This document shows, one piece after another, positions 1-11,639 of a stretch of 64,000 nt of DNA. The notes under the pieces were generated by a model, which had not been told where the DNA came from, made no database searches, and saw nothing but the letters and a program-made list of their open reading frames with translations. The stretch is from NCBI GenBank assembly GCA_021613375.1, contig CM038711.1, forward strand, positions 18,663,194 to 18,727,193, in the 5' to 3' direction. This DNA is from Megaleporinus macrocephalus. Taxonomy: Eukaryota > Chordata > Actinopteri > Characiformes > Anostomidae. The translations under genes and the position numbers were made by a program. Every line of letters begins with the position of its first letter. Within the stretch, counting starts at the first letter, position 1.

Positions 1-132
1 TGGTTGGATGATGCAGTATTTTGGGGTGATCAAGGCACAGTTTGATGTACTGCTTACCAATGAATTGCAAGAAAGCCTACTCACATGCACAATCTCATTG
101 GACCAGGCAATTGTGATGACAATTTGCCTACA

Positions 133-188
<56 letters not shown>

Positions 189-190
189 TA

Positions 191-249
<59 letters not shown>

Positions 250-400
250 TAATAATGAGCGCTAGTAATATAATTAAAATGTTTGGGACTGGGCCACAGT
301 GGTTGGGGATGTGTGCCAGGCAGGCCATTGCCGCATGTGTTTGTGGGCGATGAGGCCTTTCCCCTGTGGACTAATCTCTTGCACCCCTCTGCAGTAGGTT
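1..400 (+). pseudogene. PIF/Harbinger-like transposase relic
   Basis: Two fragments read like a Harbinger (HARBI1-like) nuclease. Bases 331-390 read PHVFVGDEAFPLWTNLLHPS, close to the family's conserved block around a catalytic Asp (VFVGDEAFPL). Upstream, about 37-132 reads QFDVLL, then TISLDQAIVMTICLQ and a stop, which resembles the N-terminal helical part. The stretch expected between them is missing and is occupied by an AAT/ATT microsatellite. The fragment runs off the left edge. The match at 331-390 is the solid part; the upstream part is inferred. Not functional. Confidence 0.45.
134..250. repeat. (TAA)n/(TTA)n inverted microsatellite
   Basis: About 55 bases of pure TAA repeats are followed, after a TTATCA junction, by about 60 bases of pure TTA repeats. 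The halves are reverse complements, so the tract is a near-perfect palindrome able to fold into a long hairpin or cruciform. Confidence 0.97.
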
Positions 401-3085
401 TCAAGATTTGGCAGCAATAACATTACACAAGCAGCCATTCACGTCAGGGACACTTTTACTGTATTTTTTCAATGCAGAAGGTTCTGTGTACTGGCAGCAC
501 CATGTAGTGTAGCCTGTGGAAGAGAAAATCAATGGCTCTTTTAAGAGCCACCCATATTAAACTAAGAGAAGCACATTATTACTCAACACAGCATCTAAAG
601 TTAAAATCCTGCCCCACACACAACGCTAACCAAGCAGTTAAATACCACACTTAATTGCTGATACATAAACACTTATCTACTTATATACAATGTAGGACCT
701 TACTGAATATTATGCCTCATAATTCTTCCATTCTTTAACCCAGTTTAAAAGTATTACTGAAATTAGTGATTAATACATTTTAGATAATATAGTATTGACA
801 GTGACCCCATAATATTGGGTAGAACCTTACTTTATTGTGTAGGGGAAAAAAAGTTTAACCTGCACCAACACATCAAAGATTTACTACAAAATAACAATTG
901 TCCTGATTAACATTTCATTAACGAGAATGTGCAAAATCATTATTTCGGAATAAAAAACTCTATTACTATAACTTTACTACTAACTTTACAACTTTTACTT
1001 GCAAGAACCTATAAAACACTGATATGCCGAAAATCACAGGATAACAGTATGGGAACTAATTATTAAAATATATAAAGTTTAAAACTTCAGAACATGGTGT
1101 AGTTGAGGTTCAGGCAAGTTCATCTTTCTTCATCATCATAAGCCATTTTATAGAAGTTAAACTTTAGTTCTTATTGTGTGTTCATTTCCTCGCTTAGCTT
1201 GGGCACTTAGCTAGCACTAGCTACAAATCCTAATAGATAACATACTGAGAGAGCTAGCGCAAGCTATCTACGGTTAATTAGGTTAAAGCTAACCTGTATA
1301 CATATCAAGGCTTATATTTACTTCAAATTTAACAAAATAAAAGGTTTGGTACACTACAAACAACAATACAGGACCAATACTAACATGATATTACTGCGAT
1401 GCTGAAAGCTGATGCGTCCGTCAACATTGAAATTACGCGCTTGCTGCACTGAACAATTTCAGTGTTTTTTTGCTTGAGTGAGTTTTATTCTCGCTTAAAT
1501 TCATGTTTTTATATGGAAGTTTTATATGGAAATCTGATTTGCTGCTACTGACAGTTCACTGAACAATGGCGATATTTAAGTTCAGCAGGGTGTGAGTTCA
1601 GAGGTGAAACAACATTCAGCACCATTTTGGCAGAGCCAGAGAATCTGCCGGGAGCTTATGTGCACCACAGGTTTATCTATATATTGTCTGGTGTTGTGTT
1701 TAACTGTTTTGCACCATAAAGAAATTTGATTTACTTTTACTAAGTTTAATATAGTTGTTATAAATAATTCATAGAAAATATTAAATATTATACATTATAT
1801 TAATTACTTATGTTAAATAATTAAACACAAATAAGTATTAAGCATCCAGGACTTACAGGTTGGTTATGTTATACAGAGTTTACATCTATATTGGTATTAG
1901 TCTATTGTTATGGATTAGATATCGCTTTTAGTATCATAGGAAAAAAGTAGTATCCCTACTTTGTATTATAAAATATACACTTTCAGTTTAGATGGACTAG
2001 ATAAGTGGTTTTTTTTTTTGGTTTATGCAAGAATTCAGCGTAGTAAATAAAAAAGACTAATGGTGAAGCATAATGTGACATAATTTATCACGGTATGATG
2101 ACATATCATATTATTCATCCAGTTTTCTTTAGAAATTAGATTAGGATGAGCAACTGTAAAATTGCTGGCACAAAATACCATTAAAATCTGTTCTAAGTGG
2201 ATTTTTTTATTTGATAAATTTAGTGTACCATAGTGCTGCACTTCATCAAATGTACACTATATTTAACTCTCCAAATTAGCGCTATATTGCTGAACATAAA
2301 GCATTTGCCCTACTTACTCCATGAAAAATGGGCAGCTCTTCCAAGTGCAAAATGACCATCAATCAAACCCTAAATGTACTAAGTAGCTATTCAGGCGTGA
2401 TTTAATGCTGCAATTTATATTCAGCAGGCGTGGAGGGATAAAGATGGACATGAAGTAAACGGTGCTTTAGTATATCAAAAGGCAGAGTTATCAAGAAAGC
2501 CCAAGTTCAGTAGATCGCAGACAAAAAAAGGAAATCCCAAGTAATCTAGCCCATCTTTCCAATGACCTCCCCCAGACAAAGCTTGGCTCTTTCTTCCTTG
2601 TTCTTTGTAAAGATAATAGTAAAAGAGTAGCAGTTGATTGATTGCTCCCTCCAGGCAGGCCTACCTAAGCAGCTAAAGAGCTAAGCCGCTCCACACTGAG
2701 TAAATCTTAAGTGTGGAATTGCAGGGGATGCTTAAAAAAGGCTATGGGTCTTTAGAGGTGTCTGGAGATGATGTAGAGATCTTGTGACTTTTTTCACAGA
2801 CAGACTGAACCATTGGCAATACACATTGGCAATAACCTGCAACTGTTAGAATGCATTATATACTACACAGTTAAACCTAGTTTAGCATTATATTACATTT
2901 TGAGATCAAACACAGGTATTTATAATCTTAATTTTTTAAAAATATTTGTAGGGTTTAGAGGCAACTGATAATTCAGGCATATAGTTTGCACTAGGCTACC
3001 TTTTGAAGTAAAAGCTTCTGCCACTTGTTAGGTAACTGTAGTCACAGAAAGAAATTCTCTCCCACAGAAACTACTTTTCTTAGCT
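401..3085. other. AT-rich intergenic DNA, nothing recognised
   Basis: No open frame longer than 68 codons and no family match. GCTAGC/AGCTA-type motifs are over-represented at 1200-1290. A more balanced, non-repetitive stretch at 2430-2760 could be conserved noncoding DNA, but that cannot be judged from one sequence. Confidence 0.5.
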
Positions 3086-3089
3086 TACT

Positions 3090-3290
3090 GAAAGGCCTTG
3101 TTGGAATTCCAGACAAATCAGAGCACACGTTTACTGAGAGGCAGGTCTTAAAGACACGAGTGTTTCAGATGGAAGATGTATACTGATGTACAGTATAAGA
3201 AAAAAATGTTGTGTTGTGAAAAAATGTAAACATGTAAATGTATTCTAGTAGACCCCAAAAATAAAATAATCAAGATTGAAAAAGAAGCAC
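3090..3290 (+). repeat. Dispersed teleost repeat, copy 1
   Basis: Shares an ordered series of blocks with 44462-44775: CCTTGTTGGAATTCCAG, CAGAGCACAC, GTTTCAGA, GATGTACAGT, then TCTAGTAGA and CAAAAATAAAA. The order and spacing match a common fish interspersed repeat; its superfamily was not determined. This copy is shorter and more decayed than the one at 44.5 kb. Confidence 0.6.
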
Positions 3291-6200
3291 AGCGTAGCTT
3301 TACAAATAGCATTAAAACAATTCATGTTCATAAGCAGTGTTTAAAACAAAACTCTGTTTCCAACAGAGCAACATTAGTTATAGGTGAAAGACTTTAAACA
3401 CATGTTTCCTGTAAATGGATTAACCAAGCCTGTCCTTGTCTGAATGTGACTTGTGCTAGCCAACTGGTGAAGCATGTAATTACACAATTATGAAACTAAA
3501 GAATAAAAATCCCGGTGCTGAATGAAAGCCTCAACCTCACTACTGCTTTACATATAGAAACAGCTTTGTAAGATTTACATTTTATCCATAAATACTTTAT
3601 CTTGAAGCAGCTGTTTTAAAAATATGATGTTAACCGTGATTGGTTTTGTCTTTAGTACTGAAAGGACTAATTTTAGTGGATTTTAGAGTAATAAGTAGTA
3701 TGATCACATTTTGGGGAAGTAACAAATGAAGTAATTCCATTACTTTGAGCAAGGTAATTAGTACATTGTTACTTATTGGTGAAACTACCCCAACACTCCA
3801 GGCTGACTTTAGCTCTTTGGGCTAAAACAGACTAGCTGTTCTTCTGCAAAGTTATTATTCCAACTAATAGCAATGACAACTATGGCCTGTCATAATTATA
3901 TATGTTTATAAGTGGCTAATGTATTAATAACTGATGATTGTATGCGTTTGTGCTGTTCTAATAAGTTACTGTTTAAATTATTAATAAACTCTACTAAATT
4001 TTGCTAATAAATAAATAAATGAACCTCGATCCTGCCATGTTTTTCATTTATGCAGTAACTTTAGGCTTAGTTTAATTCAGTGTTGCTTCTTGTTATACAG
4101 GTTTAACATTTTAGGTAGTACGATTTATTTATTTTTCTTTGGTGACTCTATAAAAATATCATGCTTTTATGTGCAGACGACCAAGGATTATTGCAGCAGA
4201 GTATCTAACCCTGTTTTAACATCCACTGTTGTAAACTTACTTAACCACATCTGTTTGTTGGGTTTTCTGAAGTAAAACTTAATCAGAAAGCCTATTTGAC
4301 TATTTGACCTGCTTTGTTAGACAGACCCCAGATTTGTTGTCCATACAAGCCAAAAACATGTAGCATCTTAATTGTTTGTCTCCTTATCTTCCCTTTTTCT
4401 TTTGGCTGCAGACGTGTTTGCTTTATTTTGAGATTTATTTTAGATGGAATTAACCAGTTGCTGTTAGACTTTGCACTAGCAGTTATAAACTGCAAGTTGT
4501 TAGGGGGGCCCGTTGTGAGCTGTGGGGCCTTAACCAGCTGCTTATGTCACTTATTAGGTAGAGCCAGCACTGGTCACTTCAGCATGTCTCTTAGTTCTTC
4601 TGTCACTTTAGAATATGTGAAAGCCAAGAGCAGGTTTCTCGAGAGCACTGTAGCTTTAAGAAAATGCTACAGAAGAGAGCGGCTAAAGACAGTGAAACAA
4701 AGTCAATGCTCTGTTCTGTTTAATGTAGTTGAGTCAAAAGACAAATGCAGGTTTGGAATTTTAATACTGGAGCCAACTAGGCCTGCTCACCACCTGCGAA
4801 TTTGCCATATTAGTTGAGGACATTTGGTGATTTTACTCATGCCCTTTGTTCCTCCTCAAATCCTGGCCTTATCGAATGGAAACAGCCTTCTCTTACATTC
4901 CCTATCTCCAAGAACTGCTCTGACCTTGAGTTGTTGGCGGTGGTTGTGCATCAGCAATTATGGTTACTTACTGGTGTTTGCTGGAGTGGAGAGCGAGAGT
5001 ACATATTTGCTCAGCCGGACAAAGTGCTTGAAAGTCAAGGTAAAAAAAAACCAAAAAAAACATAAATACCACGGTGTTGCCAGGGGGAGGTAAGAGATGA
5101 TTGCAGCCTACAATTATACTCCACGAACCCTAATTAAGCTTAGCTGCGGTTTGCTTTACAATGAGAATGATCAAATTGGCACAGCGGCGTCTTGACAAAT
5201 TACATAGTTTCCCACTTGAGCCTGAGCAAATGTCGCTCCTTTTGTTTACAAAATTTCAGAGTGGATTTTCAGCCCAAACAATGCTTATATTCACTTGTCT
5301 GACGTGATTTTGTAACCAGAATGGATGTGCTGCTGGAATGTGTAATCAAGGCCGAGAGTGAGCACCTGACACAGGGCCCAGTTTGAGTGCTAATTCAGAT
5401 TTCTAGTGCTTTTTGAAAACTTGTAAATACTGCCGCAATTACATGTTATAGTTGAATATTCAGTGGGAGGTAATCTTCTGCTGCACTGAAAAGCAGGAGT
5501 ACACTGAGCATGATGGTTTATGCCTGATTTTAATTTCTTTACAGCCAAATGGATATTTTTTTTTTTTTTTTATGAGTACGAAAGGTCAATTACAGTTGTA
5601 GGCAAAAGCAAATGACACATAGTTTTAAAAACAAGGGCAAAAAACACAAGAAACAAATCAGGAAATCAGGAAATTGGCATATCTACTTAATTACTGACAT
5701 CTACATCATTACCAAGGCAACCCCTGCACACAGGCTCGTAATATGTGGACAAACAAATATGATTTGGTCACTTGCAAACAACAGTGAGAACTGTCATCTT
5801 AAAAGATCTGATTTGAGAAACAAATCCTATTTGCCTGCAGTCTGAACGCAGCCTTTGTTGCCTGGCCATGGTAAATTGAGTTGACAGGGTAACAAGAGTT
5901 GAACTATGGGTGACATTAGAAATTCTGTTCTTAATTACTAACTAATTAGAGGTTTTGATTAACAGTTTATTGCAATCATGGTGATTACTGGTGAACATGG
6001 TGAACTTAACTTTATGTTTATTTGGCAAAAAAGTGAAAGGAACCTTTGAAAAATTACAGGACTAAATGGTAAAACAAAAGACTGTTGACCACAGTTCCTT
6101 TCCACAAGGTTAGATGCATAAGAGGACTGGCACAGGCTTACATGAGCTTAAGTAAAGTACTACTTCGAAAGTAAGAGGCAGCTGGATCGAGTAATACGTA

Positions 6201-6800
6201 ATTATGCTACAACATTCTGGCACAGGTGTAGCAGCAGCATTCAAATACAGCACTTAGTGCACTTAACTGGTTTACAAGATATAAAATATACTGATTTGCT
6301 CCTCCGGAGTAAAATTCCTGTCATGGCTGATTCCGTTTGTGTGTCTGGAATGGTCAGTTGCACAGGCTGAGATAAGGGTGTTTATTAATATATGTGTTTA
6401 TGCTTTGATACTCATTTGCTGCTAATCTGTCTAAAAGCTTCAAAGAGTCTGTGTTGTCTGAGTAAACTACAGGCTTACGCCATGATCATACATCAAACAT
6501 TGTCCCATTACTGTGCTTTAATAAAATGAATTAGCAAGTTCTCAAGGGATGTTTGCCTTGAGCTTGATTAAGATCTAAGTTCTGACAAGACTGGTGTGAA
6601 ATGACTAAAATACCCCTCGCATTAACTGTTATGATCCTGCTCTGCATGCTGATTGACTTCAATGACCTTCTCTATGAAGCTTGGTCTTGATGCCTTGTCA
6701 GTGGCAGAGGTGTAGTTGCATGTTCTGACCTAAGACAGTTTTTTTCATGGTCCAAAAAACTGTTATTAGACTATTATGGTAAAATAACCCAGATCTTTGC
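3291..6800. other. Intergenic DNA, nothing recognised
   Basis: Contains a 167-codon open stretch at 4314-4817 that starts at TTG and has no recognisable domain, so it is not called as a gene. The segment 5130-5530 is non-repetitive and of mixed composition and might be conserved noncoding sequence. Poly-T at about 5556-5570. Confidence 0.5.
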
Positions 6801-7130
6801 TGCAGAAATGAACAGATATACTAACTCTTCTGTTGTACAGGATAAGAGTCCAATGCCTATGCCAATGTACAGAAACCACCATTCTTTTTTTGGTTGTTAC
6901 TCAAAACAACCATTAAGTGCAAGATATCTGTTTTATGGCATCAGAAAAAAAAGCAGAAAGCATATATTAAGCAGACAATTACGCAGTCTCAACATCTTAA
7001 TGCAGTATTGGACGGCTCAGTGTTTAGTGTGTCTACTGTTTGCCTTTATTACAGCTTTATTTTCTGCTGCTTATGATACCAGTAATCCTAAACATATTGA
7101 TGATGTTGACGTCTGGACTAGACTGGGCCA

Positions 7131-7255
7131 GGAGGTTAAGGTTAAGGCTAGGGCTAAAATTATGGCCAGGGTTAGGGTTAACGTTAGGATTAGGTGTCGG
7201 GTGGAGGTGAGGGTTATCGTTAGGATTATGGCTAGGGTTAGATTAGGATTAGGTT
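7131..7255 (+). repeat. Degenerate telomere-like (TTAGGG-type) tract
   Basis: About 20 imperfect 6-bp units such as GGTTAAG, GGCTAGGG, GGGTTAGGG, TTAGGA and GGATTAGG, all with G on the + strand. Only one or two exact TTAGGG units occur, so this is an old tract or a coincidental G-rich minisatellite rather than a recent telomeric insertion. Confidence 0.65.
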
Positions 7256-7480
7256 TACATTTACATTTGGGACATTTAGCAGACACTCTTATCCAGAGTG
7301 ACTTACATGTGTTCAGTCAGAGTATCTCTAGCTAGTACAAACAGGTTTAAGTCCAAACTACTGCCAGAAACAAGGGTCAGTGCTGATACCTAGAGAAACT
7401 AGAATAACATACAGGGTTAGATGCGGTACAAGTGCAATACCTAGGAATACCTAGCAAGACCGGAATACTTATATTGGATT
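7255..7480 (+). repeat. Dispersed teleost repeat, 5' half
   Basis: Starts with TTTACATTTACATTTGGGAC and continues to a TTAGCAGACACTCTTATCC and CAGAGTGACTTACA block, a motif found at the start of a very common fish interspersed repeat. The internal CAATACCTAG words recur in the piece at 8098-8270, which carries the other half of the family. Confidence 0.6.
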
Positions 7481-7486
7481 TTATTT

Positions 7487-8095
7487 TAAATAATGTCTTT
7501 TAATATTACAAGAAATCTATACACAACTTGATTTGTATTAAAATTAGGCCAGAAACTGTGGTTCATGTGAGTGCAAACAACTTTATAATTTAAACTTATA
7601 GGGAAGTCTGCCAGGGATGCTAGTTTGTGTCCTTGAATCTGCTGAGAACAAGACCGGCAGGGAGGCTGGCAGGTATCCGGCAGGCAGGCTAGCGAGTCCA
7701 TGAGGACCAGATAAGGAGGGATGCTCACTACTTGAAGAGACAACATACTGCTTTGAAGATAATAGTGTTAATTGATCATATGTGATGTCATAGTTTTTGT
7801 TGTATAAGCTATGGAAAAATCCAGGTTTGGATTTAATGATATTTTCCACAAAACTGGAGGGGTGACATTACATCACCCCCATAAAAGGTATAAAATGTGA
7901 TGATTCTCTGTATCTGTAAGTGTCTTCTGTATTCTGCGGAGGCATTTCTCCATCTTGCAGCAAAAAATAAAAGAACATTTTTCCTTTCAGTAAGTCTTTG
8001 GGAAATTCATTTTATGATTTGCTCCAGTTATTGTATTTTGGCTTTGTAAATAGCTTTATTGCTAAATCAATTGTAGATGGAATGACACTTAGAAA
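7487..8095 (+). mobile_element. LTR-like block inside the dispersed repeat
   Basis: This 0.6-kb block separates the two halves of the surrounding repeat. It holds, in LTR order, a TATA-like GGTATAAAATG near 7887, a downstream stretch and a poly(A)-signal-like AATAAAAG near 7967. This fits a solo LTR of a retrovirus-like element. No clean TG...CA ends or target duplication were found, so the identification is tentative. No protein is encoded. Confidence 0.33.
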
Positions 8096-8097
8096 GA

Positions 8098-8275
8098 AAA
8101 GAATAAAATACAAGGTTACATACAGTATAAGGGCAATACCTAGCCAGAGTTCATACCTAGAAGATAAAAAAGAGCTCAGCACAAAACAGCACAAAGAGAT
8201 GGGTCTTCAGTCTGTATTTGAAGACCATGAGAAAGGCAGCTGTTCGGACAGCTGTGGAGTGACATGAGTGAATTT
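8098..8275 (+). repeat. Dispersed teleost repeat, 3' half
   Basis: Carries the words GGGTCTTCAGTCTGTATTTG, AAGACCATGAGAAAGGC and GCTGTTCGGACAGCTGTGG, which belong to the distal half of the fish repeat whose first half lies at 7255-7480. The shared ACATACAG...GCAATACCTAG motif links the two. Confidence 0.6.
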
Positions 8276-8280
8276 TGCAT

Positions 8281-8348
8281 TAAGGTTAGGAATAGGATTA
8301 AGACCAGGGTTAGAGCTCGGCTCAGGTAAGGTTGAGCAAGGTTAGGTA
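8281..8348 (+). repeat. Second degenerate telomere-like tract
   Basis: GGTTAGG, AGGATTAAG, GGGTTAGAG and GGTTAGG units on the same strand as the tract at 7131-7255, placed directly after the second half of the interrupted repeat. Confidence 0.5.
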
Positions 8349-10245
8349 TTGCTAAATGGAAGTTTTATATTAAGTCTATTTTATTCAGCATGCCAGTAGT
8401 CTATTTAATGTAAGTAAGTATGAACAGTACAATTTAAGATATTTAATGTATTCAGAGACTTCACTACTGCTGCTTCACTGATCTGTTAAAAAAGAGAATC
8501 ACATCCTTTTCTTATTATTGTTTGTTGTTGCTGTGGCTCTTTAATGGAGTGATTTGGGCAATTAGTCAAGAAAAGGAGAGCAGTTTGATTGTGGATAAAT
8601 TAACTTCGGTTAGAAAGGAGTTCTAGTGAAGAGAACAAAGCGAATGAGAGCCAATTACAGTTCCCCTCACTGGCTAGGCAGCTTGGCACCCACAGAGAGA
8701 TAAAGGGGACACGATATTCAAGGCACACTTGTAGGTTTCAGATTAGTTAATTGCGTTTTGGTACTTTTAAAATTGAGTCATTTATCTTGATAGGACAGGC
8801 AGAGAGATAAGGTTGCTATATCACTTAGCGGGTTCTCAGTTCTCCTGAACTTCATCAGGCCTGAGTGAGAAAACATTTAGAAAACAGGAACAAATGTTGA
8901 AGGATAAGAATGCATTCTGATGCATTAGAGTGAAGCTGGTGATTCAAAAGCATAATTTCTGCAATGTTATTATTCATTATCCTGATTGATAGTAACATTT
9001 AATGTATAACCAAATACAGATATTAAAATGTAATGTTTGATTTATTGATTTTATTCTGCTTTTGTGATAATAATAATAACACTTTATAAATAGTAACAAA
9101 TAAATATAATCATTATTATTACTGTGCATCACAGTTGCAGCCAAACTAACTGATCAACAGCAAACAAAGCACACGTGGATAAAAAAAAGTCCAAATCATA
9201 CTACAAAAAAACTACAAAATTATACCAGTCCTACCAAAATAGTATTAAAAAAATAAAAATTATGGTGAAATTATAAATTCAATAATGCTCTGATGAGGAA
9301 TTGTTCTCAAGTTCTAAAATCAGAGACTTAACACTCTTAAACAGCCAGAATTCATTGTTAATCAAGTGTATACAGAACCATGTGTCCTTATGGTGCTTAT
9401 TTACTTGCACAATAAAAAGAAAAGCTTTACAGTAATTGCTGTGATGTTACATATGTGTTTTGAGTTAAATAACTATTGATAGCATGCACCCTGAAAAAGC
9501 CTCAAATGAAATATATCTACATTAGACTGTATTTTTTTTAGTACCTAATTATGTCACCATGTTGTAAAGTACACCAGAGACTGCCATCGTTCTTACAAAG
9601 TGCCTTACACTTTGCATACAACACTCCGATATTCATTTAAGGTAGTGAACCTCTTAGTGGCGAGCTGAACATTCTGTCTTTTAGTTCCAGCAGCATACAA
9701 ACACAATTCCTGTGGGTCTTAAGATGTGGGCTGTGGAATACGTTCTCACACAATAACACAGCTCTGGTCTGTGTGTGTGAGCAGAATAATAATTCTAGAA
9801 ACATAATAACCTGCACAGTCACACAGGACTACCCAGCTGGATCACTACTGCAAAGCAATATAGACTAATATGTTACAGTTTTTCATATGGGAAAACCTGC
9901 CCTGCAATATTCCAGAGCAATAAAAACTGTTAGCATGTCTGATTAAAAAATACTACTGTGTCTGAAAATCCACAGCAGTTTTGTAAAACATGCCACATAT
10001 CTTATGATAGTTTTAATATAGTATTTTAAAATTATTTACAATGTACTACCACTGGATGATCTAGACATGAAAAAAAAACTTAGTTAGCCTAGCCATTTGT
10101 TATCCATTGTCCTGCAGGCCAGATGATACAGCGACTTCACTGGATATTTGCAAGTGGATATTTGTAATTGAATAATTTCCATGCTTGGAAGATTTGCAGC
10201 TTTACATTTTAACAACTAATGTAATGTATAATTATGTTCACAGGT
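8349..10245. other. Intergenic DNA, nothing recognised
   Basis: AT-rich, with short AAT/ATT runs near 9070-9120. No open frame above 61 codons and no family match. Confidence 0.55.
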
Positions 10246-10249
10246 ACAC

Positions 10250-10470
10250 TGTACAGCAACGGCCCAGCAACACCTTAGCCGCAACATGGTGTACCATATT
10301 AATGGCCTTGTAACACCTTTGCAATTACTTGGCATACTAGAAGTAATGGCTTAGTAACACCCTAGCAACCACCTAAAATAACATTGTGATGGCCCAGCAA
10401 CACTTTCTAGCAGCCACTTGTGATATCATAGAAACAACCTAGCAACACCTTAGCAAGCCATCTTAAAGTC
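10250..10470 (+). repeat. Degenerate CTAGCAAC(A/C) minisatellite
   Basis: CAGCAACACC, TAGTAACACCC, TAGCAACCACC, CAGCAACAC, TAGCAACACC and similar words recur at irregular 10-45 bp spacing. This resembles a decayed tandem array of a short unit common in fish DNA. Confidence 0.6.
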
Positions 10471-10754
10471 TGTGTACAGTGACGGTTCTAGAAATGTTAC
10501 CAGAGTTATTTAGTCAACGACAGTTATTTGAACAGAACGAACAAAAGAGAAGATTTCACTCAAAGGAAGCCATTCAGCATCCATGTGACTTTACTGGGAA
10601 TCACTGAAAGAAGATAAACTGGCATGAACACTAGCAGGATCTCACACATGTATGCGTATATGAAGTCAGAAATTTCAAACCAGGAAGCAAAAATACATAA
10701 AATGTATACTTAAAATGTAATAAATACAATGTAATTCATTTAATTACATAAATA

Positions 10755-10830
10755 CAGATATCACATACAGTGAACAGGGGTATACAAACTTTTGCATATT
10801 GCTTGTATATCACTAAAAAAACATCAGTTC
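10755..10830 (+). repeat. Tc1/mariner-type terminal fragment
   Basis: GAACAGGGGTATACAAACTT followed by TTGCATATTGCTT is the terminal-sequence style of several fish Tc1-like elements (...GGGTGTACAAACTTTTGCA). No transposase sequence adjoins it. Confidence 0.4.
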
Positions 10831-10999
10831 ACATACATTTTAATGCTTCTATTTCATTGCTGTACAAAAAACCTAGTATCCCCAAATTAGCAACCTTACG
10901 GGATTTGCCAAAAACATTAAAATAAGTCAATGGAACCAGAATTGTTTCCAAGTTACTTTGGAACATTTCTATTGGTCTGGTAACTATTACATTTTCACA

Positions 11000-11150
11000 C
11001 GATGTAAACGGCAGCTACTGCGTTCGAATGACGTCGAAAAATAATGAATGGAGATAAAGGTTTTTCTTTGGACAGCGAAGATGAATGTATTGTTATTGTA
11101 TAGCTTTATGTAAATTGATAAATCTCTTGAGGTTAAAATCTATTTAGCTT
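11000..11150 (+). repeat. Dispersed repeat shared with 18.0 kb
   Basis: GTAAACGGCAGCTACTGCG and TTCGAATGACGTCGA, then TTTGGACAGCGAAGATGAA, align in order with 18020-18100 (GTAAAGGACCGCTGTTGTG, TTCGATTGATGTAGA, TTTGGACGGCAATGAAA). Two diverged copies of one family; superfamily not determined. Confidence 0.45.
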
Positions 11151-11160
11151 ATAAAACTTA

Positions 11161-11630
11161 ACACGCCCCAAAAGTCTGTTCTATATGTCAGCACTAGACT
11201 CAGCCCTTCTTTCCTCTCTACCCAACTCCGCTTGCTGGTTTGCCACACCTAAATGAATTTGCATCAGATTTACTGTTTCTTTCGAACATCTTGAATTTCC
11301 TCATACCTTGCTGACTGAATCAGCTGTTTTAGTAAGCCTTATAAGCTCAGCACAGTGATCAACAAGGTCGACTCCCTGTAATTTAGAATTATGTGAATTA
11401 AAAAATGTCATTTGCCTGTAAAAGTGGAATTAAACGCAGCACAGGTGATCCATTTGAGTTGCCTCACTGGGATTTCATCTAAGCCTCAGTCAAACAACTC
11501 TTGAGAAGAGCTGAGTCACACATCATAGCTGCAAGCATGTATCACTAAATGTTCAGTCCTTTAAACTCACAACTCTGAATGCACTGGAAAGAGTGGGGCT
11601 GGGTTACAGAGGTGGGTTGACACAGTGTTA
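11161..11630. other. Intergenic DNA, nothing recognised
   Basis: Non-repetitive sequence between two repeats. No coding signal. Confidence 0.5.
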
Positions 11631-11639
11631 ACCTTGGGG

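Noticed and set aside
4314..4817. 167-codon open stretch on the + strand
   Set aside because: Starts at TTG, no ATG-led domain, no motif, no splice context; of a length expected by chance in 64 kb.
6808..7335. 175-codon ATG open frame on the + strand
   Set aside because: Its second half is the translation of the telomere-like repeat and the start of a fish repeat (VKVKARAKIMARVRV style); no domain in the first half.
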